64,000 bases of DNA. Source: a bacterium (lineage in GTDB: Bacteria > Actinomycetota > Acidimicrobiia > Spongiisociales > Spongiisociaceae). The notes below the pieces were generated by a model. The model was not told the DNA's origin, did no database searches, and saw only the letters and a program-made list of their open reading frames with translations. The translations under genes were made by a program, and so were the position numbers. The DNA lies in the NCBI GenBank assembly GCA_026710435.1, contig JAPOQZ010000074.1, positions 33,843 to 97,842 on the forward strand, in the 5' to 3' direction. Within the stretch, counting starts at the first letter, position 1; every line of letters starts with the position of its first letter. This document shows positions 1 to 7,754 of this stretch, in pieces.

Positions 1-1
1 C

Positions 2-925
2 CTCAACTACATCGCATCGTGGCAGGTCGACCAGACCAGCGCTCTCCTCAAGGTCGAGGGTCTGGTGAACGGGGCAGTGAACCGCCTGGATGGCTCGGCG
101 GATTCGGTCTCCACCCAGATAGCCGAGCAGGAGGCGTTGATCGAGACGATCCGGACCTCGGGGGAGACCTCACAAGCGGCGTCGGACATCGCGGGGCAGG
201 CTAGGGATCTGCTCGATGGAGCGGGCTCGGGAATCGACACCGATGGCGACGGCCTCTCCGACGTCACCGAGACCGGGCTGACCGCGGTGCTCCAAGAGGC
301 GTTCGGGGCCGGCTTCGTCGCGACGGAACTGTCTTTCGATCCCCGCAACGCCGAGACACTGATAGGCATCCGGGACGCCGCTTCGGCTGCCAGGGCGGTC
401 GGCGATCTCGAATCCACCGCCACCTCGCTTACGATCACCTTCCAGAACCAGGAAGTTCTGCTCGAACAGGCCCGGTTCGGCCTCGGATTCCTCGAGGAGG
501 CGGCTAGCAACGCACGCTGGGAGGTCGACATCGGCGGCGTGGCGCAAGCGTCGTTCGATGGGGATCAGGAGGCGGCTACCCGGGCCATCAGCCTGTTCAA
601 CTCCTACTGCGCACGCTGCCACACGGCCGGATACTCGGCCGGCCCCGCCTTCCAGCAGACCCAGGCTTCGGGGGCGCTCGGACCGTCGCTGCGCGATGGA
701 CGGTCCCTTACCCAGTTCCTCACCACCGAGGACATGTACGAGTTCATCTCCGTCGGTTCGGTCGAGGGCGTGGGTTACGGCGTCAACGGAGTCGGATCGG
801 GTCGTATGCCCGGCTTCGGTATGGTGCTGTCCGAGGACGACCTGACACTCATAGTCCGGTACCTGAGGGGTACCACTCTCGATGGTGTTGAATACATCGA
901 TGGAGCCGAAGGAGGGGAGGCTTAA
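2..925 (+). CDS. c-type cytochrome, 5'-truncated by window edge
   Basis: The reading frame is open from base 2, so the gene starts before the window. About 307 residues are visible. The C-terminal third holds one haem c site, CARCH (bases about 608-622), and a likely distal Met ligand in GSGRMPGF (about 793-816), the usual order of a mono-haem class I domain. The first visible residues (LNYIASWQ) resemble the last helix of a preceding cytochrome c domain, so the whole protein may be di-haem. The middle is a helical spacer with a DTDGDGLSD stretch that looks like a calcium-binding loop. It overlaps the next gene by one base (TAATG). It probably carries electrons outside the membrane in a respiratory chain; its partner is unknown. 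Confidence 0.8.
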   Translation, partial: LNYIASWQVDQTSALLKVEGLVNGAVNRLDGSADSVSTQIAEQEALIETIRTSGETSQAASDIAGQARDLLDGAGSGIDTDGDGLSDVTETGLTAVLQEAFGAGFVATELSFDPRNAETLIGIRDAASAARAVGDLESTATSLTITFQNQEVLLEQARFGLGFLEEAASNARWEVDIGGVAQASFDGDQEAATRAISLFNSYCARCHTAGYSAGPAFQQTQASGALGPSLRDGRSLTQFLTTEDMYEFISVGSVEGVGYGVNGVGSGRMPGFGMVLSEDDLTLIVRYLRGTTLDGVEYIDGAEGGEA

Positions 926-1278
926 TGCGGGAGCTGTTCCGGGCGCTGCTGTCGCAGAACCTCCTGTTCACGGGGATCATTCTCACAGTGGCAGCCGTCC
1001 TCGTGTTCTTCGGCAGCGTCTACCTGCTGCAATACACAAACCTCGGCAAGCGTCTGGCGATCCTGGTGTCGGGTGCGGGTATCTTCGGCTGGACCACGAT
1101 CAACTCGATCCTCTTTGTTCTCTACGCCCCCCGGGGGCCCCGACCCGTGGACTTCGAAGGGCTGAACGCTTTCGAAATCCGGATCATCCCCGGTGCCTTC
1201 ACTGCCGCCTCCGCGATTCTCTTCACCATGTTCCTGGTCGCACTCCATCGCTACGAACGGGACCAGGAACGCGATTAA
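925..1278 (+). CDS. small integral membrane protein with the cytochrome
   Basis: The protein has 117 residues and three hydrophobic segments (about 13-36, 44-67 and 86-107), separated by short loops. The charged C-terminus (HRYERDQERD) suggests a cytosolic end. The ATG overlaps the stop codon of the upstream cytochrome gene, so the two are translationally coupled and the product probably belongs to the same membrane redox complex. I do not recognise a named family. The stop codon TAA lies inside the first bases of the diverged repeat at 1275-1477. Confidence 0.7.
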   Translation: MRELFRALLSQNLLFTGIILTVAAVLVFFGSVYLLQYTNLGKRLAILVSGAGIFGWTTINSILFVLYAPRGPRPVDFEGLNAFEIRIIPGAFTAASAILFTMFLVALHRYERDQERD

Positions 1279-1477
1279 CCCTGAATCCTGGTGTCCCCCG
1301 ACATACCCATGGGAGGCCACTTCAAGCCTGTTGTCGCGGCTTTGTTCACATGCACCCCACGGGTGAACGTCGCTCTCAGCCGGCGGGCTTGTCGAGTCCG
1401 CCGCTATCGCCGTCGAGAGTCTGCCAACTGTTACCCCATTCGCTCAGAAGACCTCGCGAATGAAGAATCGGGTTAGC
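1275..1477 (+). repeat. dispersed TIR repeat, diverged copy 1 of 5
   Basis: This is the weakest copy of the dispersed family also seen at 6008-6214, 32769-32958, 46640-46846 and 59572-59791. The left end TTAACCCTGA and the right end GAATCGGGTTAGC resemble the family ends. GACATAC followed by CAT near the left end, a central GTTCAC...GTGAAC inverted repeat, and ACCCC-TTCGC near the right end line up best with the copy at 6008-6214. It fills the space between convergent genes, and the stop codon (TAA) of the left gene is part of its left end. Confidence 0.5.
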
Positions 1478-1486
1478 AGGGAAGCG

Positions 1487-2110
1487 CTACCGGTCACCCC
1501 CCAGATAGAAGCTCAGGATCTGGAGTTCGGTGGCTAGGTCCACTTGGCGCAGGTAGGTGTTCCCCGTGATGTTCAATACGGTCGGAGCGAAGTTCAGGAT
1601 CGAGGGTACTCCCGCCTTGGAGAGTAGGGTGGCTACCTGCTGGGCGGCTTTGGCAGGCGTAGCGATTATCGCGACGGCGATGTCCAACTCCATGGCGTCT
1701 CGGGCCAGCGAGCCCACCGGGCGCACGACGATCCCGGCGACGGTGCTACCGATCTTTGAAGGATCGGCGTCGTAGAGACCGACAATCCGGAAGCCTCGTT
1801 TCCCGAAGCCGCCGTAGTTGGCGAGAGCCGAGCCGAGATTGCCTACGCCTACCACGACCACGTCACGGTCCCTGGTCAGTCCCAGCGCCTTCCGGATCCG
1901 GGCCGCCAACTCATCTACGGGATAGCCAACCCCACGGATGCCAAAGGACCCCAGGAGTGATAGGTCCTTGCGGACACCGGCCGCATTCATATTGCTGAGC
2001 CGAGCCAGATCCTTGGACGATATCGTCGGTTGATCCGGTGGCAGCAGTTCGATGCAACGCAGGTAGCGCGGCAATCGCTCCACGGTGGCTACGGGTAAAC
2101 CCCATTTCAT
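1487..2110 (-). CDS. rex: redox-sensing transcriptional repressor Rex
   Basis: The protein has 207 residues, the normal length for Rex. Residues about 8-60 form a winged-helix DNA-binding domain (RLPRYLR..., ISSKDLARL, then RKDLSLLGSFGIRGVGY, the Rex wing). A Rossmann domain follows with the dinucleotide motif VVGVGNLGSALANY (about 85-98) and a C-terminal domain-swap helix (LATELQILSFYL). Rex dimers release DNA when NADH binds, so it reports the NADH/NAD+ ratio and usually controls respiratory genes. It lies between a cytochrome gene and argJ and 4 kb from nuo, which fits that role. I saw no clear TTGTGAA-type Rex operator in the window. Confidence 0.95.
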   Translation of the reverse strand: MKWGLPVATVERLPRYLRCIELLPPDQPTISSKDLARLSNMNAAGVRKDLSLLGSFGIRGVGYPVDELAARIRKALGLTRDRDVVVVGVGNLGSALANYGGFGKRGFRIVGLYDADPSKIGSTVAGIVVRPVGSLARDAMELDIAVAIIATPAKAAQQVATLLSKAGVPSILNFAPTVLNITGNTYLRQVDLATELQILSFYLGGDR

Positions 2111-2169
2111 CGACGCTACGTTAACCCACCAATCGGAGCACGAGTGCCGCCGCCACTAACATCGCAAGC

Positions 2170-3441
2170 GTGAACGCACACCACGACGAGACCCGTTGCG
2201 ACACGGATCCGACCGGTTCCCCGGATGCACCCCCCTGGATGTCGGGCCGGGCAAGCATCTCGGTCCCCGAAGTTGACTTGCCCCAGGGGTTCGCCTTGCA
2301 CAGCGGCAACATCGGGATCAAGGACCAAACCAGGGACGTGATGATCCTCTCGGCGGTGGAGGGAACCACGGCCGCCGGGATGTTCACGCGGAGCCGGTTC
2401 TCCGGTCCGAGCGTGATCCTTAGCCGCGAGCACGTGGCGGATGGAAGAGGCCGAGCGGTGGTGGTGATCTCCAAGAACTCCAACGTGGCAACCGGTGAAG
2501 TCGGGGTGGCCAATGCCGCCGAGTTGGCTGAGTTGACCGCCCGGGTGGTCGGTTGCGACGCGAGGGACGTTCTGGTGGCGTCCACCGGGGTGATCGGTGT
2601 GCGTTACCCGATGGAACGCATCCGGCGGTACATGACCGCCTTGGCGAGTGATCCGGAGGCCTTCGACACCCCCGGCTCCGCCACCACTGCAGCCGAAGCG
2701 ATCATGACCACGGACACCCATGCGAAGGTGGCTCAAGCTCGGGCGACTCCGGCGACGGTGGTGGGGATCGCCAAGGGGGTGGGCATGATCGAGCCGGACA
2801 TGGCCACCATGCTCGCGTTCGTAGCGACAGATGCCGCGGTGCCGTCTCCCGTTCTCGATGCCCTGTTCCGGCGGGTGGTGGATCGTACATTGAACGCTCT
2901 CAGCATCGACACCGACACTTCTACGAGCGACACAGCGGTGATCCTGGCGTCCGGTACGGCCGGGCCGGTGGACGAGACGGAGTTGGAGGCGGCCGTCGAA
3001 GAGGTGTGCCTGGACCTGACCCGCCAGTTGGCCGCGGACGGGGAGGGCGCCGAGACGCTGATCGTGGTCACCGTGGACGACGCCAGGGACGACACCCAGG
3101 CCAAACGGGTGGCGAAGGCGATAGTCAACTCTCCCCTCGTGAAGACCGCCGTGCATGGTCGCGACCCGAATTGGGGGAGGGTGGCGATGGCGGTGGGCAA
3201 GTGCAACGATCGCGATATCGATCAGGACCGCGTGGTGATCCGGTTCGGCGAGACCGAGGTCTATCCGGAGCCGGCGACGCCACAGATGCTTGAAGGGCTG
3301 GCGCGGTACCTGGCCGAGCCTGAGATACTCATCCACGTGAGTCTGGGGATCAGACCCGGTGAAGGCGGAGGCCTATTCACGGTGTACGGCTGCGACCTCA
3401 CCGACGGATACGTCCGCATCAACGCCGATTACACCACCTAG
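2170..3441 (+). CDS. argJ: ArgJ, ornithine/glutamate N-acetyltransferase
   Basis: ArgJ moves the acetyl group from N-acetylornithine to glutamate in arginine synthesis and may also use acetyl-CoA. The self-cleavage site is present: KGVGMIEPDMATMLAF (about 197-212), where the chain is cut before the Thr of ATML, which becomes the catalytic N-terminal nucleophile of the beta chain. The oxyanion-hole motif STGVIG, the DPNWGR motif and the family C-terminus (INADYTT) are also visible. The segment usually reading NSGNANA is KNSNVATG here. The GTG at 2170 gives 423 residues; the ATG at 2239 would give a more typical N-terminus. No other arg gene is nearby, and rex is divergent 60 bp away. Confidence 0.9.
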   Translation: MNAHHDETRCDTDPTGSPDAPPWMSGRASISVPEVDLPQGFALHSGNIGIKDQTRDVMILSAVEGTTAAGMFTRSRFSGPSVILSREHVADGRGRAVVVISKNSNVATGEVGVANAAELAELTARVVGCDARDVLVASTGVIGVRYPMERIRRYMTALASDPEAFDTPGSATTAAEAIMTTDTHAKVAQARATPATVVGIAKGVGMIEPDMATMLAFVATDAAVPSPVLDALFRRVVDRTLNALSIDTDTSTSDTAVILASGTAGPVDETELEAAVEEVCLDLTRQLAADGEGAETLIVVTVDDARDDTQAKRVAKAIVNSPLVKTAVHGRDPNWGRVAMAVGKCNDRDIDQDRVVIRFGETEVYPEPATPQMLEGLARYLAEPEILIHVSLGIRPGEGGGLFTVYGCDLTDGYVRINADYTT

Positions 3442-3787
3442 TTTGGTCGTGGTCGATCTGCGTTGCGGCGGACCATCGGAGCGATTCGTGGTCGAGTCCA
3501 ACTACATCGGCTGTACTCGGGACGGGAGAGTGCCGTTACTCGGGGAGGGCGGCGGCGGTGCGACCCATGGGATAGTTGGAGGAGCCAGCCACGTCTTCTG
3601 GTCGAGTAGTCAAGAGACTTTGTGGGAGAGGCTTAAGTGTGCCGTCGGCGCTGCGTCGTGTGCCCGATGGACCGGCGAGCTGTCACCGCAGGAAGTGGCG
3701 GATGCCCGCGAGTACTACGGGCTTGACCCTTAGCCCGGCGCTTGCGCGGCGGCGTAGGGGTTGATGAGTCTGGGTATGGCCGTCAAC
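3442..3787. other. intergenic stretch with a possible small ORF
   Basis: These 346 bases lie between convergent argJ and the DUF222/HNH gene. An open frame from GTG 3488 to TAG 3733 (81 codons, plus strand) ends in a protein-like sequence (ELSPQEVADAREYYGLDP) with codon use similar to its neighbours. The upstream part is low quality and no ribosome binding site is visible. It could be the tail of a decayed gene or a chance frame. I see no repeat copy here, although the frame also ends in TTAGCCC. Confidence 0.25.
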
Positions 3788-5143
3788 TCAGGGTGGGGCG
3801 CGGTTGGTATCGGCGTGGAGCGCTCTGAGGATGGCGAGTGTGTGGGGGTCGGGGTCGGGCGGCTGGTAGCCACAGGTCCGGTTGGGTGGTAGCAGGCGCC
3901 GCCGTTTGGGTGGGGATTGAGGGTCGATGCGTAGGCCTCGGCGGTGTATGGCGCCGTGGTGGTGCCACCAACACAACGTGGTGAGATTGTCGGGGGAGTG
4001 GTTCCCGCCTCTGGACAGCGGGGTGATGTGGTGGACTTCGAGACGGTAGGTGGAGGTGCATCCGTCGATGGTGCAGCCGTCGTCTCGTCCTAGGACAGCC
4101 CTTCGAACCGATGGCCGTAGCGAAGCGATGGTTCCGTGGTGGACGATGTCCTGTCCATCCGTGGTGATCGCCTCGGTGCGGCCCACGCATTGGATGAGGT
4201 CGACGGTGTCGGGTCCGACCCGGGCTCCTCCAAGGACGGCAACGCCCCGCTCGTATCCGGACGTTCGGGCAAGAGGGCTCTGGGCTACGACCATGAGCGA
4301 CGGTTCCCGCCGGTTGCGAGCCTCCCGCATCCGATCCGAGGTTGTCTTGGCCGGTTCGGGATGCCGGTCCAGTTCGTCCTGGCAGAGGGTGGTGAGCGCC
4401 AAAGCTCTTCTCTGTCTCGCATCGGGACGGGCTTCTGTGGCCGGTACCAGCTTCTCGCCTCTGCGGTCCAGACCCTCGCGGCAGATCTCCGCTTCCAGAG
4501 CGCCGAGGCGTCCTCTCACCTGCACATGGGTGCCGTCGAGGGACGGTTGGAGGCTCAGGTACTGGCTCTCGAATAGTCCCCGCTCGTCGGTCCGGGTCAT
4601 CTTGCGGTGCGCTTGCAGGAGCCGTGCGACTGATTCGAGGTCCAAGTCCCGGCTACGCTCGATGACATCTTCGGTGGCGCCCGCTTCGGCTAGCCGGGTC
4701 TCCACCAGCATCCGCTGATAGCAGACGGCGCCTTGCCGGATGTCTTCGATCTGGTCGGCTCCTAGGAGCTTGGCCAGATACACCAGGTCCCGGGCGGTGG
4801 ACCTGCTCGTGTCGAGCTGGGATGCGACCATCTCGGCGGGGGTGCGGTACCCCATGCGGGCCACTGCACCCCGTCGCAGCATGTGTTTGATCCATTGGAG
4901 TTGGTCGCCCCTGGCCCGGCTGATCTGGGCTTCGGCCTTGACCAGCCCGGCTTCGGCTTTCGCATCCTCAACGTCTGCGTGCGCATAGTCTCCGGTGCTC
5001 ACCATGTGCTGCGCCCGGTCGTATACCCGCTGCCGTTCGCTCTGGTAGCGGCTGGCGAACTGGTCGGGCTTGGAAGCGCCCAGGAAAGTGTGCCCGGGTT
5101 GGACCGTTTCCTGGTGCGGATAGTCGAGTAAGTAGCCGTACAT
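3788..5143 (-). CDS. DUF222 / HNH endonuclease-domain protein
   Basis: The first half (about 60-280 of 451) is a helical DUF222 region, the type found in actinobacterial 13E12-repeat proteins. The C-terminal part holds an HNH nuclease fold: DDGCTIDGCTS (zinc-knuckle cysteines), LEVHHITPLSRGG (catalytic HH), then NLTTLCWWHHHGAIH. It is probably a DNA nuclease; its biological role is not established and such genes often occur in several copies per genome. The frame is open further upstream to 5470, but that part lies over the divergent antitoxin gene and is not protein-like. ATG 5143 is chosen because a good promoter ends 8 bases upstream, so the mRNA would be leaderless. Confidence 0.8.
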   Translation of the reverse strand: MYGYLLDYPHQETVQPGHTFLGASKPDQFASRYQSERQRVYDRAQHMVSTGDYAHADVEDAKAEAGLVKAEAQISRARGDQLQWIKHMLRRGAVARMGYRTPAEMVASQLDTSRSTARDLVYLAKLLGADQIEDIRQGAVCYQRMLVETRLAEAGATEDVIERSRDLDLESVARLLQAHRKMTRTDERGLFESQYLSLQPSLDGTHVQVRGRLGALEAEICREGLDRRGEKLVPATEARPDARQRRALALTTLCQDELDRHPEPAKTTSDRMREARNRREPSLMVVAQSPLARTSGYERGVAVLGGARVGPDTVDLIQCVGRTEAITTDGQDIVHHGTIASLRPSVRRAVLGRDDGCTIDGCTSTYRLEVHHITPLSRGGNHSPDNLTTLCWWHHHGAIHRRGLRIDPQSPPKRRRLLPPNRTCGYQPPDPDPHTLAILRALHADTNRAPP

Positions 5144-5151
5144 ACGTTCGT

Positions 5152-5180
5152 ATAATATCAGCAGGGTGTGACATAAACAA
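5152..5180 (-). promoter_or_regulatory. promoter of the DUF222/HNH gene
   Basis: On the minus strand TTGTTT and TATTAT are separated by exactly 17 bases, and the TATTAT ends 8 bases before the ATG at 5143, which predicts a leaderless transcript. The same AT-rich patch reads TATAAT (5151-5156) on the plus strand and may serve the divergent toxin-antitoxin genes, although no good -35 is visible in that direction. Confidence 0.5.
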
Positions 5181-5217
5181 ATCGACTCTATCTCAACCAG
5201 TCGGCTTATACAGGAAA

Positions 5218-5595
5218 GTGTTAAGTTCCAAGCATTCAGGTGAGGCGACATCTCTCGGTACGGTCGGGGATGATATATTCGAACGGTTGGAGGCGCATTG
5301 CCTGAGAAGCGGAGAGTCAAGATCCGCGCCGAGGAAGCGATTGCTTCGAGAGGGATTGCGTACGGAGGATCATCCCGGGATCGTGTTCCGATCCGGTCCG
5401 GGAGGGCGGCGGGCCGGTTTGATCGGCGGGCCGGACGTTTGGGAGGTTGTGCGAGCGATTCCTGGCCCAAAGCTCGGTCCGCGTAACAGGCTGGACGCCA
5501 TCCGGGACCGGATGGGCTTGACGGCGGACCAGGTAACGATCGCCCTGCAGTATTACGCAGAGCACGGGCCAGAAGTTGACGGATGGCTCCTGTGA
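5218..5595 (+). CDS. ribbon-helix-helix type antitoxin
   Basis: The protein has 125 residues. The N-terminal part (about 12-50) has the pattern of a short beta strand and two helices: a strand ending in TVGD, IFERLEAHC, then SRSAPRKRLLREGL. HPGIVF...RRAGLIGGPDVWEVV and a C-terminal helical part follow. This layout is typical of antitoxins paired with DUF5615 PIN-like toxins, and such a gene begins 32 bp downstream. It is expected to bind its own promoter and neutralise the toxin. GTG 5218 is the only start that keeps the full DNA-binding motif; AGGAAA lies directly before it. Confidence 0.7.
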   Translation: MLSSKHSGEATSLGTVGDDIFERLEAHCLRSGESRSAPRKRLLREGLRTEDHPGIVFRSGPGGRRAGLIGGPDVWEVVRAIPGPKLGPRNRLDAIRDRMGLTADQVTIALQYYAEHGPEVDGWLL

Positions 5596-5627
5596 CTGGA
5601 CGAGGAGGCTGAGCGCGCCGAGGTGCG

Positions 5628-6011
5628 ATGGCGGAGGGGCCAGGAGTTACTTGGCAAGTGAAGCTTCTCTTCGACGAGATGTGGTTGCCGACCCTTGCAC
5701 GAGCACTGCGTCAACGAGGTCATGACGTGGTGGCGGTAGCGGAGCTTCCCGAGCTCCGGGGTAGTCCCGACGACGCGACATACCGGGAAGCACGCCGGCA
5801 AAGCCGGCTCATCGTTACCGAGAACGTATTGGACTACCGGCCGCCGGCTGCCACAGACGCCAGAGCCGGGCGGGCCCATCCCGGGCTCGTCTTCACCAGC
5901 AATAGGGCCTTTCCGAGGGCAAGCCGGCGGACGGCGGGCAGGTTGGTACTGGCGCTGGACGCGTTCCTCAGCACCGGAGAGGCAGTCGCGGGGGAGCACT
6001 GGCTCGGTTAG
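5628..6011 (+). CDS. DUF5615 PIN-like toxin
   Basis: Residues about 11-75 match the DUF5615 (Mut7-C, PIN-like) pattern: KLLFDEMW at the start with an acidic pair, RGHDVVAVAEL, then SRLIVTENVLDY with a second acidic cluster. PIN-like proteins are usually metal-dependent RNases; acidic residues (DE, then END) are present. Together with the preceding gene it forms a toxin-antitoxin pair. ATG 5628 gives 127 residues; GTG 5658 (VKLLFDE) fits the usual family start better. The stop codon TAG is the outer TAG of the repeat that begins at 6008. Confidence 0.75.
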   Translation: MAEGPGVTWQVKLLFDEMWLPTLARALRQRGHDVVAVAELPELRGSPDDATYREARRQSRLIVTENVLDYRPPAATDARAGRAHPGLVFTSNRAFPRASRRTAGRLVLALDAFLSTGEAVAGEHWLG

Positions 6012-6214
6012 CCCCGATTCGTCATCCGCGGGTTTGTATTGGCGAACGGGGTGTGGGATGTGAGCCTTCTGGCCGGGGATTATGGCGTTCTCCATGGTCC
6101 CGTCTCGGAAGGCGCGACTTCACGCGTCTGGTGAAGCTGGGCCCGGTTCCGATGACTTGGTTGATGTGCAACACTGCAATGTGTATGTCTGGAAACACTA
6201 CCAAGCAGGGCTAG
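6008..6214 (-). repeat. dispersed TIR repeat, copy 2
   Basis: The element is 207 bp with ends TTAGCCCCGATT (plus strand, left) and GGGCTAG (right). Read on the minus strand it aligns over its whole length with the copy at 46640-46846: TTTCCAGAC, CACATC, GTCATCG, a hairpin CTTCAC...GTGAAG, CGAGACGGGACC, TAATCCC, ATCCCACACC, TACAAACCC and GAATCGGGGCTAA. No conserved reading frame runs through all copies. It lies between the toxin gene and nuoA, and the toxin stop codon is part of its end. Confidence 0.75.
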
Positions 6215-6229
6215 CTCTGCTTGGTAGTG
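6196..6229. repeat. 34-bp perfect-arm palindrome at repeat end
   Basis: CACTACCAAGCAG and CTGCTTGGTAGTG are exact inverted repeats of 13 bp around an 8-base centre (GGCTAGCT) that is itself nearly self-complementary. One arm is the terminal part of repeat copy 2; the other lies outside it, as if the tip of the element had been copied in inverted orientation. There is no T-tract after it, so a plain intrinsic terminator is unlikely, but a stem-loop in RNA or a protein site is possible. Confidence 0.7.
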
Positions 6230-6305
6230 GTGTCGACCAGGATCCGGCCGCCGCCGGGCTCATTTCCGAGCACGTCGGTGGGTGGCGACTTACGTGCCGG
6301 TCGTT

Positions 6306-6335
6306 TTGGCACTGACCGTCCCGTTTTCCTAGGCT
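6306..6335 (+). promoter_or_regulatory. likely nuo operon promoter
   Basis: TTGGCA (6306-6311) and TAGGCT (6330-6335) are separated by 18 bases and lie 24 bases before the nuoA start. The -35 overlaps a small inverted repeat, GTGCC and GGCAC nine bases apart, that could hold a regulator. This is the only reasonable promoter seen in the gap before nuo. Confidence 0.4.
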
Positions 6336-6358
6336 GAAATGTCTAACGAAGGGACGGG

Positions 6359-6778
6359 TTGGAGCTGTCTGAGTATCTCCCCATCGCGGTGATGTTCCTG
6401 CTGGCTGCGGCATTCGCAGGGGTCTCCCTCGTGGTCTCCTACCTGATCTCCTACAAGCGTCCGACTCCGGAGAAGCTGGAGCCCTACGAATGCGGGATCG
6501 TCACGGAGGCCGAACCCATCCAGCGGTTCCCCGTCAAGTTCTACCTGGTGGCGATCCTGTTCGTCATATTCGACGTCGAGATCATCTTCCTCTTCGCCTG
6601 GGCCTCGGTATTCGGTGACCTCGGATGGCCCGGGGTGATTGCGGTGGCGGTGTTCACCCTGCTCATAGTGGAGACCCTCGGATATGTTTGGAAGCGCGGG
6701 GCACTGGACTGGAACGTGTCCCGTCGCGCCCGCTACCGGCCCGAGACGGCGCGGGCCGCCGGGGAGTACGTTGCCTGA
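6359..6778 (+). CDS. nuoA: NADH-quinone oxidoreductase subunit A
   Basis: The protein has 139 residues and three membrane helices (about 8-32, 62-86 and 91-113). The conserved loop KLEPYECGI (about 39-47) carries the NuoA cysteine near the quinone site, and the segment [15 protein letters not shown] is diagnostic. It is a membrane subunit of complex I, which moves electrons from NADH to quinone and pumps protons. It is the first gene of the operon. The start is TTG, 24 bases after the promoter, with GAAGGGA upstream; the stop codon overlaps the nuoB ATG. Confidence 0.95.
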   Translation: MELSEYLPIAVMFLLAAAFAGVSLVVSYLISYKRPTPEKLEPYECGIVTEAEPIQRFPVKFYLVAILFVIFDVEIIFLFAWASVFGDLGWPGVIAVAVFTLLIVETLGYVWKRGALDWNVSRRARYRPETARAAGEYVA

Positions 6779-7248
6779 TGGCCCGGCTCACCACACCACC
6801 TCACCTCCTCACCACGACGCTCGGGACGGCGATGCGCTGGGCGCAGACGCAATCGATGTGGCCGGCCACATTCGGGCTGGCCTGCTGCGCTATCGAGATG
6901 ATGGCCACCGGGACCGCCCACAACGACCTGGCCCGTTTCGGGATGGAGGTGTTCCGGGCTTCGCCACGCCAAGCGGATCTGATGGTGGTGGCAGGGCGTG
7001 TCTCGCAGAAGATGGCCCCTGTCCTGCGGCAGGTCTACGACCAGATGGCCGATCCCAAATGGGTAATCTCGATGGGGGCGTGTGCCTCCACCGGCGGGAT
7101 GTTCAACAACTACGCGTTGGTGCAGGGGGTTGACCAGATCGTTCCGGTAGACATCTACGTACCCGGGTGTCCACCCGGTCCACAGTCGTTGATGCACGGC
7201 ATCCTCACCCTCCAGGACAAGGTGATGACCGGGGAGTTGGCCCGCTGA
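6778..7248 (+). CDS. nuoB: NADH-quinone oxidoreductase subunit B
   Basis: The protein has 156 residues. It binds the last iron-sulphur cluster (N2) that hands electrons to quinone. The adjacent cysteines are in LACCAIEMM (about 34-42), and the other ligands are in GACASTGG and VPGCPPGP. The start is the ATG that overlaps the nuoA stop (TGATG). The frame is open upstream, but that part lies over nuoA and is not protein-like. It is a peripheral-arm subunit at the junction with the membrane arm. Confidence 0.97.
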   Translation: MARLTTPPHLLTTTLGTAMRWAQTQSMWPATFGLACCAIEMMATGTAHNDLARFGMEVFRASPRQADLMVVAGRVSQKMAPVLRQVYDQMADPKWVISMGACASTGGMFNNYALVQGVDQIVPVDIYVPGCPPGPQSLMHGILTLQDKVMTGELAR

Positions 7249-7754
7249 TGGCCGCCGGAAAGGATCCCGTGGCGGTCGGCGGAGACGACCTGTCGAGCGG
7301 GCTGCTCAATGCGGTGGCTTCCGCGCGTCCCGAGACCTCCCTGGAGGACGAGGTCATCCGGGTGGCGCCCGACGATCTGGCCCGGCTGGCCGGTGCGGCT
7401 CGGGCGGCCGGATTCGAGGTGTGCTCCGACATCACCGCGGTGGACTACCTGGGGATACGCCGAACCCGCTTCGAAGTGGTCGTGAACCTGCTTTCCCTCT
7501 CACTCAACCGCCGCCTCCGTATCCTCGCAGCGGTTCCCGAGGATGATCCTGCCGTTCCGTCCCTCGTAGCCGTCTACCCGGGCGCCGGCTTCCTCGAGAG
7601 GGAGGTCTACGACATGTTCGGGATCCGTTTCGAGGGCCATCCGGACCTCACCCGGATCCTCATGCCCGACGACTGGGAAGGGCACCCGCTGCGTCGTGAC
7701 TTCGGAGTCGGGGCGGTGCCGGTCCAGTTCAAAGAAGCCCACCAGGTTTTCTGA
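7248..7754 (+). CDS. nuoC: NADH-quinone oxidoreductase subunit C
   Basis: The protein has 168 residues. The family signature is seen as EREVYDMFGIRFEGHPDLTR (about 124-143), followed by MPDDWEGHPLRRDF. NuoC is a structural peripheral-arm subunit beside NuoD. Its first 50 residues are loosely conserved, as usual. It starts with the ATG overlapping the nuoB stop and ends by overlapping the nuoD ATG. It is separate from nuoD, unlike the fused NuoCD of enterobacteria. Confidence 0.95.
   Translation: MAAGKDPVAVGGDDLSSGLLNAVASARPETSLEDEVIRVAPDDLARLAGAARAAGFEVCSDITAVDYLGIRRTRFEVVVNLLSLSLNRRLRILAAVPEDDPAVPSLVAVYPGAGFLEREVYDMFGIRFEGHPDLTRILMPDDWEGHPLRRDFGVGAVPVQFKEAHQVF

Noticed and set aside
1335..1365. 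Rex operator formed by the GTTCAC...GTGAAC repeat near rex
   Set aside because: The arms are too far apart (about 13 bases) and differ from TTGTGAA...TTCACAA; the same hairpin position is a feature of the repeat family.
3720..3787. Repeat end at TTAGCCC after the ORF ending at 3733
   Set aside because: No further family landmarks occur in the 346-base gap; the seven-base match is likely chance.
5144..5470. N-terminal extension of the DUF222/HNH protein up to 5470
   Set aside because: The extension lies over the divergent antitoxin gene and an AT-rich promoter region, and its sequence is not protein-like.
6022..6204. Protein encoded by the TTAGCCCC repeats (loosely similar peptides with HINHVIA-like text)
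   Set aside because: The frame is interrupted by stops or indels in the other copies; the DNA landmarks, not codons, are conserved.
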